Positions 8,468-16,648 of a stretch of DNA of 37,387 nt are shown piece after piece. The notes beneath the pieces were generated by a model. That model did not search any database. It saw only the letters and a program-made list of their open reading frames with translations, and was not told the DNA's origin. The stretch covers positions 1 to 37,387 of the forward strand of contig JADJDQ010000014.1 of assembly GCA_016702605.1 (NCBI GenBank), in the 5' to 3' direction. The position numbers and the translations under genes were made by a program. This DNA is from Candidatus Intricatilinea gracilis (GTDB taxonomy: Bacteria > Pseudomonadota > Gammaproteobacteria > Burkholderiales > Burkholderiaceae_C). Numbering within the stretch: the first letter of the stretch is position 1; every line of letters begins with the position of its first letter.

Positions 8468-9688
8468 ATGTCGACCACCCCACCCAATTCATCGATGCCT
8501 GCCTCGGTTGGCGCGTCGCCACGCAAGCAGGCGCCGCGCAAGCTGCACATCCTGCATCTCGAAGATGTCGAACTCGACCACGAGTTGGTGGTGGCTCACT
8601 TGCGCCGCGGCGGCGTGGATCCGCAGATACGCCGGGTCGACACCGAGAGTGATTTCGTCACTGCCCTCGATCAGACCTGGGACGCCGTGTTGTCCGACTA
8701 CAACCTGCCGGGCTTCTCGGGCCTGGTGGCGCTGGACCTGCTGCGCGCACGCGACGCGGTGCTGCCGTTCATCCTGGTGTCGGGCGAAATCGGCGAGGAC
8801 ACGGCCGTGGCGGCCATGCGCAACGGCGCGTCCGACTACCTGCTCAAGAGCAACCTGGCGCGCCTGGTGCCCGCCTTGCTGCACGCGGTGGAAGCCGGCG
8901 AAAGCCGGCGCGCCCGTGCCGCCGCCGACGACGAACTGGCGCGCTCGCGCACCCGGCTCTCGGAACTCGCCCAGCACCTGCAGACGTCGATCGAGATGGA
9001 GCGCGCAGCCATCGCACGCGAGATCCACGACGACGTGGGCGGCTCACTCACCGCCGTCAAGTTCGACCTGGCCTGGATCGCCCGCAACGCCAGCGAACCG
9101 GCCATGGCCGAGCGGGCGCGCCAGGCACTCGAAAGCGTCAAACATGCCGTCGACGCCAGCCAGCGCATCATGCACAACCTGCGCCCAGCCATCCTCGAGC
9201 AGGGCCTGATCGCAGCGCTGCAGTGGATGGCGCAGCGCTTCGAGAAACGCACCAACATCGTCACGCTGTTCCGGACCAGCCACGAGCAACTCAACCTGCC
9301 GACCGGCGTGCCGCTGGTGGCCTACCGCACGGCGCAGGAAGCACTCACCAACATCAGCAAACATGCCGGTGCGACGCGAGTGCGCGTCGACCTGACGGTG
9401 GCTGGTGGTGTGTTGTCACTCGAGATCAGCGACAACGGCCGAGGCCTGTCGCCACAGGATCTGGCCAAGGCGCGCAGCTTCGGCATCCGCGGCCTGCACG
9501 AGCGCGCCGGCACGGTCGGCGGCTGGGTCGACCTGAGCAGCACGGCCAGCGGCACCACACTCATCCTGTCGATTCCGCTCGAAGACGACCCGACCGGGCT
9601 GAAGCCCGACAGCTGCGCCGAACCTGCGGCAAGTCCGGCGCCACCAGGCAACGGCGTACACGACCCGTCGCGCTGGGGCGAGTTGTGA
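8468..9688 (+). CDS. NarL-type histidine kinase with N-terminal receiver domain
   Basis: 406 residues from the ATG at 8468, which has GAGG five bases before it. Residues about 24-150 form a receiver domain (D77 in LSDYNLPG). A coiled-coil linker follows, then a HisKA_3 domain with the H box REIHDDVGGSL (H187) and a HATPase domain (SDNGRGL, GIRGLHERA). There is no membrane segment, so this is a soluble kinase that probably receives a signal by phosphorylation of its own receiver domain. The neighbouring LuxR-type regulator 133 bases downstream is the likely partner. A short GGCCCG/CGGGCC stem at 9723-9741 lies between the two. Its closeness to the chemotaxis genes, divergently oriented, is noted but no functional link can be shown. 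Confidence 0.92.
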   Translation: MSTTPPNSSMPASVGASPRKQAPRKLHILHLEDVELDHELVVAHLRRGGVDPQIRRVDTESDFVTALDQTWDAVLSDYNLPGFSGLVALDLLRARDAVLPFILVSGEIGEDTAVAAMRNGASDYLLKSNLARLVPALLHAVEAGESRRARAAADDELARSRTRLSELAQHLQTSIEMERAAIAREIHDDVGGSLTAVKFDLAWIARNASEPAMAERARQALESVKHAVDASQRIMHNLRPAILEQGLIAALQWMAQRFEKRTNIVTLFRTSHEQLNLPTGVPLVAYRTAQEALTNISKHAGATRVRVDLTVAGGVLSLEISDNGRGLSPQDLAKARSFGIRGLHERAGTVGGWVDLSSTASGTTLILSIPLEDDPTGLKPDSCAEPAASPAPPGNGVHDPSRWGEL

Positions 9689-9821
9689 CCAGCGATCGTC
9701 GCGCCCAGCATGGCAGTGCGGCGGCCCGCCCCGGTCGGGCCAGGCAGCAGAGCCCCGCGACTGGTTTGGCGCAGAGCCCTGGCGCTGTGGCAGGATCACG
9801 ACCATCACTTCGGGAGCATCG

Positions 9822-10451
9822 ATGACTCGCATCGTCTTGTGCGACGACCATGCACTGATACGCCGCGGCATCCGCGACACCCTCACCGAACAGCCCGATC
9901 TGGACGTGGTCGGCGAAGCCGGCGACTACGGCGAACTGCGCGCCCTGCTGCGCCAGCAGCCCTGCGACGTGCTGGTGCTCGACATCAACCTGCCCGGCCG
10001 CAGTGGCCTGGACGTGCTGCACGCCCTCAAGGAAGAAGGCTCACCCATCAAGGTGCTGATCGTCTCGATGTATCCCGAGGATCAATACGCCTTGCGCGCC
10101 CTGCGCGCCGGCGCCTACGGCTACGTCAACAAGGGCGGCGACGCGGCGCAGATCGTCGCGGCAGTGCGCACCGTGGCGCAGGGCCGCAAATACGTGACAC
10201 CCGAAATGGCGCAGATGCTGGTCGAGAACCTCACCGCGCCGGTCAGCGAGGCGGCGCACGAGAAGTTGTCGGACCGCGAACTGCAGACCCTCGTGCTCAT
10301 CGCTTCGGGCAAACGCCTGGCCGACATCGCCGAAGCCCTGACGCTCAGCCCCAAGACGGTCAGCGTCTACCGCGCCCGGGTGCTCGAAAAGCTGGGCCTG
10401 ACCAACAACAGCGAGATGACGGTCTACGCCATTCGCAACGGCTTGGTCTAG
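9822..10451 (+). CDS. NarL/LuxR-family response regulator
   Basis: 209 residues. Receiver domain with D54 in VLDINLPG, then a LuxR helix-turn-helix (LSDRELQTLVLIASGKRLADIAE, recognition helix near SPKTVSVYRARVLEKL). GGGAG stands six bases before the ATG. It is the probable output partner of the kinase just upstream. Its stop lies seven bases from the stop of hisF on the other strand, with no visible terminator between. Target genes unknown. Confidence 0.95.
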   Translation: MTRIVLCDDHALIRRGIRDTLTEQPDLDVVGEAGDYGELRALLRQQPCDVLVLDINLPGRSGLDVLHALKEEGSPIKVLIVSMYPEDQYALRALRAGAYGYVNKGGDAAQIVAAVRTVAQGRKYVTPEMAQMLVENLTAPVSEAAHEKLSDRELQTLVLIASGKRLADIAEALTLSPKTVSVYRARVLEKLGLTNNSEMTVYAIRNGLV

Positions 10452-10458
10452 CCGCCGC

Positions 10459-11238
10459 TCAGATCCGCACCGGGATGCCGCGCGCAGCCATCACCGCCTT
10501 GGCTTCGGCCACGGTGTGTTCGCCGTAGTGGAAGATGCTGGCGGCCAGCACTGCGTCGGCGCCGCCGAGCTGGATGCCGTCGGCCAGGTGGCCGAGGTTG
10601 CCGACGCCGCCCGAGGCGATCACCGGCACGGCCACGGCGTCGGCTACGGCGCGGGTGAGTTCGAGGTCGAAGCCGATGCGCGTGCCGTCGCGGTCCATGC
10701 TGGTCAGCAGGATCTCGCCGGCGCCGTGCTCGGCCATCTGGCGTGCCCAGGCCACCGCGTCCATGTGCACGTTCTTGCGCCCGCCGTGGGTGTAGACGTC
10801 CCAGCCCGGGCCTTTGGCCGCCAGGTCGTCGCCGACACGACGCTTGGCGTCGATGGCCACCACGATGCACTGGGCGCCGTATTTGTCGCTGGCGTCGCGG
10901 ATGACCTGCGGGTTGGCCACCGCCGCCGAGTTGAAGCTGACCTTGTCGGCACCGGCATTGAGCAGGCGGCGCACGTCTTCGACCGTGCGCACCCCACCGC
11001 CGACGGTGAGCGGAATGAAGACCTGCGAAGCCACGGCCTCGATGATGTGCAGGATCAGGTCGCGACCATCGCTGGTGGCGGTGATGTCGAGAAAGGTGAG
11101 CTCGTCGGCGCCCTGCTCGTTGTAGCGCGCGGCAATCTCGACCGGATCGCCGGCGTCACGCAATTCGACGAAGTTGACGCCCTTGACGACCCGTCCACCC
11201 GTCACATCCAGGCAGGGAATGATGCGTTTGGCCAGCAT
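10459..11238 (-). CDS. hisF: Imidazole glycerol phosphate synthase cyclase subunit HisF
   Basis: 259 residues, full length. A (beta/alpha)8 barrel with MLAKRIIPCLDV at the start, the catalytic Asp in that strand and the second in DRDGT. HisF takes ammonia made by HisH and closes the imidazole ring, giving IGP and AICAR. Its ATG overlaps the hisA stop as TGATG, so the two are translationally coupled. In most relatives hisI and hisE follow; here the run ends and a two-component pair converges on it. Confidence 0.98.
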   Translation of the reverse strand: MLAKRIIPCLDVTGGRVVKGVNFVELRDAGDPVEIAARYNEQGADELTFLDITATSDGRDLILHIIEAVASQVFIPLTVGGGVRTVEDVRRLLNAGADKVSFNSAAVANPQVIRDASDKYGAQCIVVAIDAKRRVGDDLAAKGPGWDVYTHGGRKNVHMDAVAWARQMAEHGAGEILLTSMDRDGTRIGFDLELTRAVADAVAVPVIASGGVGNLGHLADGIQLGGADAVLAASIFHYGEHTVAEAKAVMAARGIPVRI

Positions 11239-11996
11239 CAGATGGCCAGCCGGTCGACACCGGCCAGTTCGTCGGCACGGCGCTGCCCAGCCGCGAAGTC
11301 AAGGTCGCCGGTGTAGATCGAGCGGCCGCAGATGACGCCGTCGACACCTTCGGTCTGGATGGCGCACAAGCGCTCGATGTCGGCGATGTTGCTCAGCCCG
11401 CCCGAGGCGATGACCGGAATGGTGAGCGCCTGCGCCAGCTTGACGGTGGCCTCGATGTTGATGCCGCTGAGCATGCCGTCGCGGCCGATGTCGGTGTAGA
11501 TCACCCCCTCGACACCGTAGTCCTCGAACTTCTTGGCCAGGTCGACTACCTCGTGGCCGGTGAGTTTGCTCCAGCCGTCGGTCGCGACCTTGCCGTCCTT
11601 GGCGTCCAGGCCCACGATGATGTGGCCGCCGAAGGCCGTGCAGGCATCGCGCAGAAAGCCCGGGTTCTTGACCGCCGCCGTGCCGATGATGACGTAGCTG
11701 ATGCCGTCGTCCAGATACCGCTCGATGGTGTCGAGGTCGCGGATACCGCCGCCCAGTTGCACCGGGATGCTGTCGCCCACTTCCTTGAGGATGGCCTTGA
11801 CCGCGCCCTCGTTGACCGGCTTGCCCGCAAAGGCGCCGTTGAGGTCGACCAGATGCAGGCGGCGTGCGCCGGCATCGAGCCAGCGCCGGGCCATGGCGGC
11901 GGGGTTGTCGCCGAAGGTGGTCGAGTCGTCCATGTCGCCTTGCTTGAGGCGCACGCACTTGCCGTCCTTGAGGTCGATGGCGGGGATCAGCAACAT
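11238..11996 (-). CDS. hisA: ProFAR isomerase HisA
   Basis: 252 residues, full length: MLLIPAIDLKDGKCVRL with the catalytic Asp in AIDLK, VDLNGAF, and the second catalytic Asp in YTDIGRDGM. It isomerises the aminoaldose ProFAR to the aminoketose PRFAR, the substrate of HisF/HisH. It lies 50 bases after hisH and overlaps hisF by one base. Confidence 0.98.
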   Translation of the reverse strand: MLLIPAIDLKDGKCVRLKQGDMDDSTTFGDNPAAMARRWLDAGARRLHLVDLNGAFAGKPVNEGAVKAILKEVGDSIPVQLGGGIRDLDTIERYLDDGISYVIIGTAAVKNPGFLRDACTAFGGHIIVGLDAKDGKVATDGWSKLTGHEVVDLAKKFEDYGVEGVIYTDIGRDGMLSGINIEATVKLAQALTIPVIASGGLSNIADIERLCAIQTEGVDGVICGRSIYTGDLDFAAGQRRADELAGVDRLAI

Positions 11997-12046
11997 GATG
12001 GCTGTTCGAGATTGGGGAGAGGTGAAAGGCTGTCCGGTGCGCCCGT

Positions 12047-12709
12047 TCAGGGCCGCCAGGACAGGAAGTTGCGGTACAGCGCCAGGCCCTGATCCGCGCT
12101 TTTCTCGGGGTGAAACTGGGTCGCGAAAATATTATCCCGGGCCACGGCCGAGGTGAACCACGCGCCGTACTCTGTTTGACCCACGCTGTGGGCCGGGTCC
12201 GACGGATCGGCATAAAAGCTGTGCACGAAATAGAACCACGCGCCATCGGCCACGCCGGCAAACACCGGGTGCACCGCGCCGCTGGCCGAGCGGCGTTGAA
12301 GCACGCGGTTCCAGCCCATCTGCGGCACCTTGTAGCGGCTGCCGTCGGGCTGGATCTGGCCGGCCAGCTCGAAATGCCGCACATGGCCGGCGATCAGGCC
12401 CAGACCCGGCGTGTCCTGCTCGTCGGAATGGTCGAGCAGCATCTGCATGCCCACACACACACCCATCAGCGGCTTGCTGGCCGCTGCTTCGAGCACGGCT
12501 TCCTTGAGGCCCGAGTCGTGCAGCTCGCGCATGCAGTCGCGCATGGCGCCCTGGCCGGGCAACACGACACGTTCGGCAGCGCGCACCTCGTCGGGCCTGG
12601 AGGTGACGATCACGTCCACGCCCGAGCCCACGGCCACATGCATCACCGCCTGCGACACCGAGCGCAGGTTGCCCATGCCGTAGTCGACCACCGCCACAGT
12701 GCGTGCCAT
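12047..12709 (-). CDS. hisH: Imidazole glycerol phosphate synthase glutaminase subunit HisH
   Basis: 220 residues. Class I glutamine amidotransferase: oxyanion region PGQGAM, nucleophile Cys in GVCVGMQML, catalytic His and Glu in FATQFHPEKS. It releases ammonia from glutamine and channels it to HisF. It starts one base after the hisB stop. The assignment is secure from all three catalytic motifs. Confidence 0.98.
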   Translation of the reverse strand: MARTVAVVDYGMGNLRSVSQAVMHVAVGSGVDVIVTSRPDEVRAAERVVLPGQGAMRDCMRELHDSGLKEAVLEAAASKPLMGVCVGMQMLLDHSDEQDTPGLGLIAGHVRHFELAGQIQPDGSRYKVPQMGWNRVLQRRSASGAVHPVFAGVADGAWFYFVHSFYADPSDPAHSVGQTEYGAWFTSAVARDNIFATQFHPEKSADQGLALYRNFLSWRP

Positions 12710-12710
12710 G

Positions 12711-13325
12711 TCAGAGGCTCCCCTTCGTGGAAGGGATGACTCCCGCGCTGCGCGGATCGGGCGTCAACGCCATACGCAGCGCACGACCGAAGGCCTTGAA
12801 GATGGTCTCGGCCTGATGGTGGGCGTTGCGGCCCTTGAGGTTGTCGATGTGCAGGCTCACCAGCGCATGGTTGACGAAGCCCTGGAAAAACTCGAACACG
12901 AGTTGCGTATCCAGATCACCGATGTTGCCGGCGGTGAATTCGCAGTCCATCACCAGGCCGGGCCGGCCGGAGAAATCGACGACGACACGCGACAGGGCTT
13001 CGTCGAGTGGCACATAACTGTGGCCGTAACGCGTGATGCCGCGCTTGTCGCCGATGGCCTGCGCCACCGCCATGCCCAGCGTGATGCCCACGTCTTCCAC
13101 CGTGTGGTGACCGTCGATGTGCAGGTCGCCTTCGGCGTGGATATCGAGATCGATCAGGCCGTGGCGCGCCACCTGGTCGAGCATGTGGTCGAAGAAACCG
13201 ATGCCGGTGGCGAGTTTGGACTGGCCGGTGCCGTCCAGATCGAGCGCCACACGGACCTTGGTTTCCTTGGTGTCGCGCTGCACCTCGGCGCGGCGGGTGG
13301 CGGTGTTCAATGGGGCGGCGGACAT
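12711..13325 (-). CDS. hisB: Imidazoleglycerol-phosphate dehydratase HisB (monofunctional)
   Basis: 204 residues from the ATG at 13325, which shares its A with the hisC stop (TGATG); a GTG three bases earlier is possible. The metal-binding histidine motifs FFDHMLDQVARHG, GHHTVEDVGI and GRNAHHQAETIFKAF are intact. It dehydrates IGP to imidazole acetol phosphate. There is no phosphatase domain, so histidinol-phosphate phosphatase must come from another gene. Confidence 0.97.
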   Translation of the reverse strand: MSAAPLNTATRRAEVQRDTKETKVRVALDLDGTGQSKLATGIGFFDHMLDQVARHGLIDLDIHAEGDLHIDGHHTVEDVGITLGMAVAQAIGDKRGITRYGHSYVPLDEALSRVVVDFSGRPGLVMDCEFTAGNIGDLDTQLVFEFFQGFVNHALVSLHIDNLKGRNAHHQAETIFKAFGRALRMALTPDPRSAGVIPSTKGSL

Positions 13326-14437
13326 CACAGGCTCGTTTCCAGGGACGCGCGAAGCGCATCGATCATGAGGGTGTTTTCTTCTGGCGTGCCGACCGTGAGG
13401 CGCAGGCAGTTGGCCAGCAACGGGTGCAGGCCTGCAACATGTTTGATCAAGACGCCGCGCTGTTTCATGCCTTCGAAGGCGGCTTTCGAATCGGGCACCC
13501 GCACCAGGATCATATTGGCCTCGCTCGGCCAGGCGGTCACGCCGGCGATGTTGGCCAGCGCGTGCTGCAGGCGATCGCGCTCGCTGCGCAGCAAGGCCGC
13601 CTGGCGGGCGTATTCGTCGGCGTGTTCGAGCGCGAACAGTGCCGCCTCGGCATTCAACACACTCACGTTGTAGGGCGGGCGCAGCTTGTCGACTTCACCC
13701 ACCAGCGCCGACGGGCCGACCATGTAGCCCAGGCGCACACCGGCCAGGCCGAACTTGCTGAGCGTGCGCATCACGAGCACATGGTCATGCTGGCCAGCGC
13801 GCGCCATCCAGCTGCGCGACGAGAAGGGTTGATAGGCCTCGTCGAACACCACCAGTCCACGTTGCTCACCCACGGCGGCGACGATACGTTCGATCACAGC
13901 GTCGTCGAACAGGTTGGCCGTGGGGTTGTTCGGGTAGGCGATGTAGGTGATGGCCGGCTGGTGTTCGGCAATCGCGGCCAGCATCGCCGACTCATCGAGC
14001 TCGAAGTCGGGCGTGAGCGGCACACCGACGAACTCCAGCCCCTGCAGCTGTGCCGACATGGCGTACATCACGAAGCCAGGCACCGGCGCCAGCACCTTGG
14101 CGCCCGGCACATCGCAGGCCATCGACAGCAGTGAGATGAGTTCGTCCGAGCCGTTGCCGAGCATCAGGCTGCAGCCGGCTGGCAGATCGACGTAGTTCGC
14201 CAGCGCGGCCTTGAGGTCGTCGACCCGCGAGCCGGGGTAACGGTTGATGGCGACCCGGGCCAGGCGTTCGCCGAGCGCCGCCTGCAGCTCGGGTGGCAGA
14301 TGGAAGGGGTTCTCCATCGCGTCGAGCTTCACATAGCCCGCACTCGGCTGCACCGCGTAGGCATGCATGCCCTGCACATCCGAGCGCAGGGTGCGCGCGA
14401 GGCGTGGAGCAAGTGCGGCGGCGGGAGCGGAGGTCAT
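13325..14437 (-). CDS. hisC: Histidinol-phosphate aminotransferase HisC
   Basis: 370 residues from the ATG at 14437; an upstream extension to 14539 is Pro-rich, unlike the family, and overlaps vapC. Type I aminotransferase fold: LDAMENPFHLP, LGNGSDELI, YPNNPTAN, FDEAYQPFS and the PLP lysine in RTLSKFGLAGVRLGY. It makes histidinol phosphate from imidazole acetol phosphate. Unusually it does not follow hisD directly: a vapBC module with its own terminator lies between. No strong Shine-Dalgarno is visible, so its expression may depend on read-through or an unseen promoter in 14438-14516. Confidence 0.96.
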   Translation of the reverse strand: MTSAPAAALAPRLARTLRSDVQGMHAYAVQPSAGYVKLDAMENPFHLPPELQAALGERLARVAINRYPGSRVDDLKAALANYVDLPAGCSLMLGNGSDELISLLSMACDVPGAKVLAPVPGFVMYAMSAQLQGLEFVGVPLTPDFELDESAMLAAIAEHQPAITYIAYPNNPTANLFDDAVIERIVAAVGEQRGLVVFDEAYQPFSSRSWMARAGQHDHVLVMRTLSKFGLAGVRLGYMVGPSALVGEVDKLRPPYNVSVLNAEAALFALEHADEYARQAALLRSERDRLQHALANIAGVTAWPSEANMILVRVPDSKAAFEGMKQRGVLIKHVAGLHPLLANCLRLTVGTPEENTLMIDALRASLETSL

Positions 14438-14503
14438 TGCAGGCTTTCGAGTCAAGAGGCGTTGAAGGATGGAAATGAACGAGGCGGCGGCAGACGGCGG
14501 TGG

Positions 14504-14529
14504 AAAACCCGGGGGCTCAAGCCACCGGG
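14504..14529 (-). terminator. Probable intrinsic terminator of the vapBC module
   Basis: On the minus strand CCCGG-t-GGC pairs with GCC-c-CCGGG around a four-base loop (14529-14508) and is followed by TTTT (14507-14504). The vapC stop codon lies in the loop. If it works it also cuts transcription between hisD and hisC. Confidence 0.6.
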
Positions 14530-14978
14530 CCAGGTGCATCCAGCACCTCGGGGCCGACCAGGAACGGGTTGAGCACCTGCACGCTGTCCAGGTGCTGGGC
14601 GTGCTGCAGGTCTTCAGTCAGCACGAAGCGGCAGCCCTGTTCAATGGCGGCGGCCACCATCAAGGCATCCCAGTAGCTCAAGGAATAACGATCCTGCAGC
14701 GCCCAGGCCAGGTCGACCGTGTCGTCTTCGACCAGCCAGGGTGTCCAGGCACGGTATTCGCGCACCACGCTGCGCTGCTCGTCGGCCGTCAGGGTGGGCG
14801 CCAGGCGCAGCAGGTTGGCGTAGAACTCGTGCATCACCTGGCTGGAGATACGCCCGATCTGGCGCTCCCAGCACGCCCGCAACCATGCCTCAGCCCTGGC
14901 CTGCTTGTCCGCGCGACGTGGATCGCGCGAGTACAGCAAGACATTGGTATCAACGAAAACGGTCGAGGCGCTCGGCAT
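14517..14978 (-). CDS. vapC: PIN-domain ribonuclease toxin (VapC family)
   Basis: 153 residues from the ATG at 14978 (another ATG nine bases earlier is possible). The PIN acidic residues are all in place: D in VFVDTNVLLY, E in SQVMHEFYANLL, D in SYWDALMVAA and D in LTEDLQH. Such toxins cut RNA, often initiator tRNA, and are held inactive by their antitoxin. The start overlaps the antitoxin gene by 29 bases, the usual coupling. The module is set between hisD and hisC, which is not its place in relatives, so it was probably inserted there. Confidence 0.9.
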   Translation of the reverse strand: MPSASTVFVDTNVLLYSRDPRRADKQARAEAWLRACWERQIGRISSQVMHEFYANLLRLAPTLTADEQRSVVREYRAWTPWLVEDDTVDLAWALQDRYSLSYWDALMVAAAIEQGCRFVLTEDLQHAQHLDSVQVLNPFLVGPEVLDAPGPVA

Positions 14979-15189
14979 AGATCTCATCGCGCGTCAGGTA
15001 ATCGCCCTGAAGCGGTAGGGGCCTGAACTTGAGCGCCTCGTTCATGGCGCGGCTGTAGGCGTCGGTGCGGCGCATCTTCTCGGCCAGCATCTCGCCGATC
15101 AGGCGCGACACGCTGGTGTTGCGCCGCGCGGCCTCCAGCCTCGCCCACTCGGCGACGCTGTCTTCCATGGTGACGGTGACGTTTTTCAT
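14950..15189 (-). CDS. vapB: Ribbon-helix-helix antitoxin of the his-operon vapBC module
   Basis: 79 residues from the ATG at 15189 (TTG at 15201 possible). KNVTVTMEDSVAEWARLEAARR followed by TSVSRLIGEML is an Arc/CopG-type ribbon-helix-helix: one beta strand and two helices, binding DNA as a dimer. The rest (about 45-79) would wrap the toxin. Directly upstream are three palindromes over the promoter, the likely autoregulatory operators. No clear Shine-Dalgarno; the leader holds a hairpin at 15202-15217. Confidence 0.88.
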   Translation of the reverse strand: MKNVTVTMEDSVAEWARLEAARRNTSVSRLIGEMLAEKMRRTDAYSRAMNEALKFRPLPLQGDYLTRDEIYAERLDRFR

Positions 15190-15201
15190 GTCAGCAACCA
15201 A

Positions 15202-15217
15202 GTGATCCAGAGATCAC
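15202..15217 (-). other. Inverted repeat GTGATC-CAGA-GATCAC in the vapB leader
   Basis: A perfect 6-bp inverted repeat with a 4-base spacer lies 13 bases before the vapB ATG, after the predicted transcription start. It could be an RNA hairpin that affects translation or another protein site; it differs in sequence from the three operators. Confidence 0.55.
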
Positions 15218-15261
15218 ACGAAGTTCGTGTCGCACGATTCTCGTGTTGCACGAAGTTCGCG
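15217..15261. promoter_or_regulatory. Three tandem palindromic operators upstream of vapB
   Basis: CACGAAGTTCGTG (15217-15229), CACGATTCTCGTG (15233-15245) and CACGAAGTTCGCG (15249-15261) are 13-base palindromes of form CACGA-N3-TCGTG, the first two perfect and the third with one mismatch. They repeat at exactly 16 bases. They overlap the start region, the -10 and the -35 of the predicted promoter, as expected for cooperative binding of a ribbon-helix-helix antitoxin. Confidence 0.85.
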
Positions 15262-15265
15262 TCAA
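15237..15265 (-). promoter_or_regulatory. Predicted promoter of vapBC
   Basis: On the minus strand TTGACG (15265-15260) is followed after 17 bases by GAGAAT (15242-15237), five and four matches to the sigma-70 consensus. Transcription would start near 15230, about 40 bases before the vapB ATG. The boxes are covered by operators 3 and 2. Confidence 0.65.
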
Positions 15266-15301
15266 TCCAGCATCCACCCGGCATCTCGTATCTTGTGGCG
15301 C

Positions 15302-16618
15302 TCAGCGCTTCAGGCGCATCTCGGCCGCCTGTGCATGCGCCTGCAGGCCTTCGCCGTAGGCGAGTTCGGCGGCGATCAGGCCCAGGGTCTGCGCGCCGGC
15401 TTCACTCACCTCGATCAGGCTGGAGCGCTTCTGGAAGTCGTACACACCCAGCGGCGAACTGAAACGCGCCGTGCCGGCCGTGGGCAACACATGGTTCGGC
15501 CCGGCGCAATAGTCGCCCAGGCTTTCGCTCGTGTAGGCACCCAGAAAGATCGCGCCGGCATGTTTGAGCAGCGGCTCCCAGCGGTGTGGCTCGGCCGAGC
15601 TGACTTCGAGGTGTTCGGGCGCGACGCGGTTGCTGATGGCGCAGGCTTCTTCCATCGAACGCGTCTGGATCAGCGCACCGCGGCCTTCCAGGCTGGCGCG
15701 GATGACGCCCTTGCGCGGCATGGCGTCGATCAGGCGATCGATCTCGACACGTACACGGTCGATGTAGGCCGCGTCGGGGCACAGCAGGATGCTTTGGGCC
15801 AGCTCGTCGTGTTCGGCCTGGCTGAACAGGTCCATGGCCACCCAGTCCGGCCGGGTCGTGCCATCGGCCAGCACCAGGATCTCGCTCGGGCCGGCAATCA
15901 TGTCGATGCCGACTTGGCCGAAGACGCGTCGTTTCGCACTGGCCACATAGGCATTGCCCGGGCCGGTGACCTTGTCGACGGCCGGCACCGTCGCCGTGCC
16001 ATATGCCAGCGCACCTACGGCCTGGGCACCGCCAATGGTGAAGGTTCGGGTCACACCGGCTACGTGCGCGGCGGCCAGCACCAAGGCATTGCGCTCGCCC
16101 TTGGGGGTCGGCACGACCATGATGATTTCGCCGACTCCAGCCACGTGCGCGGGGATTGCATTCATCAATACGCTCGACGGATAGGTCGCCTTGCCGCCGG
16201 GCACGTAGATGCCCACGCGGTCGAGTGGCGTCACCTTCTGGCCCAGCAGGCTGCCGTCGGCGTCGCGGTAGCTCCAACTGCGGCCACAGGCCTCCAGCTG
16301 ACGCTCGTGATAACTGCGCACCCGCGCTGCGGCGGCCTGCAAGGCCGCGCGTTGTGCCGGCGTGATGGCTTCGAAAGCCGCGGCGAGTTCGGCCTTGGTG
16401 ATTTCCAGTTCGGCCACGCCGCTCGCTGTCACACCATCGAAACGAGCCGTGTACTCGAGCACCGCCGCGTCGCCGCGCCTTTGCACATCAGCCAGGATGT
16501 CTGCCACCCGCTGCTCGATGGCCGCATCGGTGTCGGCCGACCAGCTGCGCAGGCGCGCGAATCGTTCTTCGAAATCGGCAAACGCCGTGTTCAGGACGGG
16601 GATGTTGACGGTGGCCAT
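15302..16618 (-). CDS. hisD: Histidinol dehydrogenase HisD
   Basis: 438 residues, full length: DRVGIYVPGGKATYPS, TIGGAQAVGALAYGT, GPGNAYVASAK, zinc-site QAEHDELAQ and the catalytic APEHLEV region, ending with GPNHVLPTAGTARFSSPL. It oxidises histidinol to histidine in two NAD-dependent steps. It follows hisG by 30 bases. Downstream, where hisC would be expected, the vapBC module begins after 112 bases. Confidence 0.98.
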   Translation of the reverse strand: MATVNIPVLNTAFADFEERFARLRSWSADTDAAIEQRVADILADVQRRGDAAVLEYTARFDGVTASGVAELEITKAELAAAFEAITPAQRAALQAAAARVRSYHERQLEACGRSWSYRDADGSLLGQKVTPLDRVGIYVPGGKATYPSSVLMNAIPAHVAGVGEIIMVVPTPKGERNALVLAAAHVAGVTRTFTIGGAQAVGALAYGTATVPAVDKVTGPGNAYVASAKRRVFGQVGIDMIAGPSEILVLADGTTRPDWVAMDLFSQAEHDELAQSILLCPDAAYIDRVRVEIDRLIDAMPRKGVIRASLEGRGALIQTRSMEEACAISNRVAPEHLEVSSAEPHRWEPLLKHAGAIFLGAYTSESLGDYCAGPNHVLPTAGTARFSSPLGVYDFQKRSSLIEVSEAGAQTLGLIAAELAYGEGLQAHAQAAEMRLKR

Positions 16619-16648
16619 GGCAGGTCGACTGGTAGCGGACTGAAGCGA

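Noticed and set aside
14438..14539. 34-residue extension of HisC
   Set aside because: Overlaps vapC and its terminator and does not resemble the HisC N-terminus.
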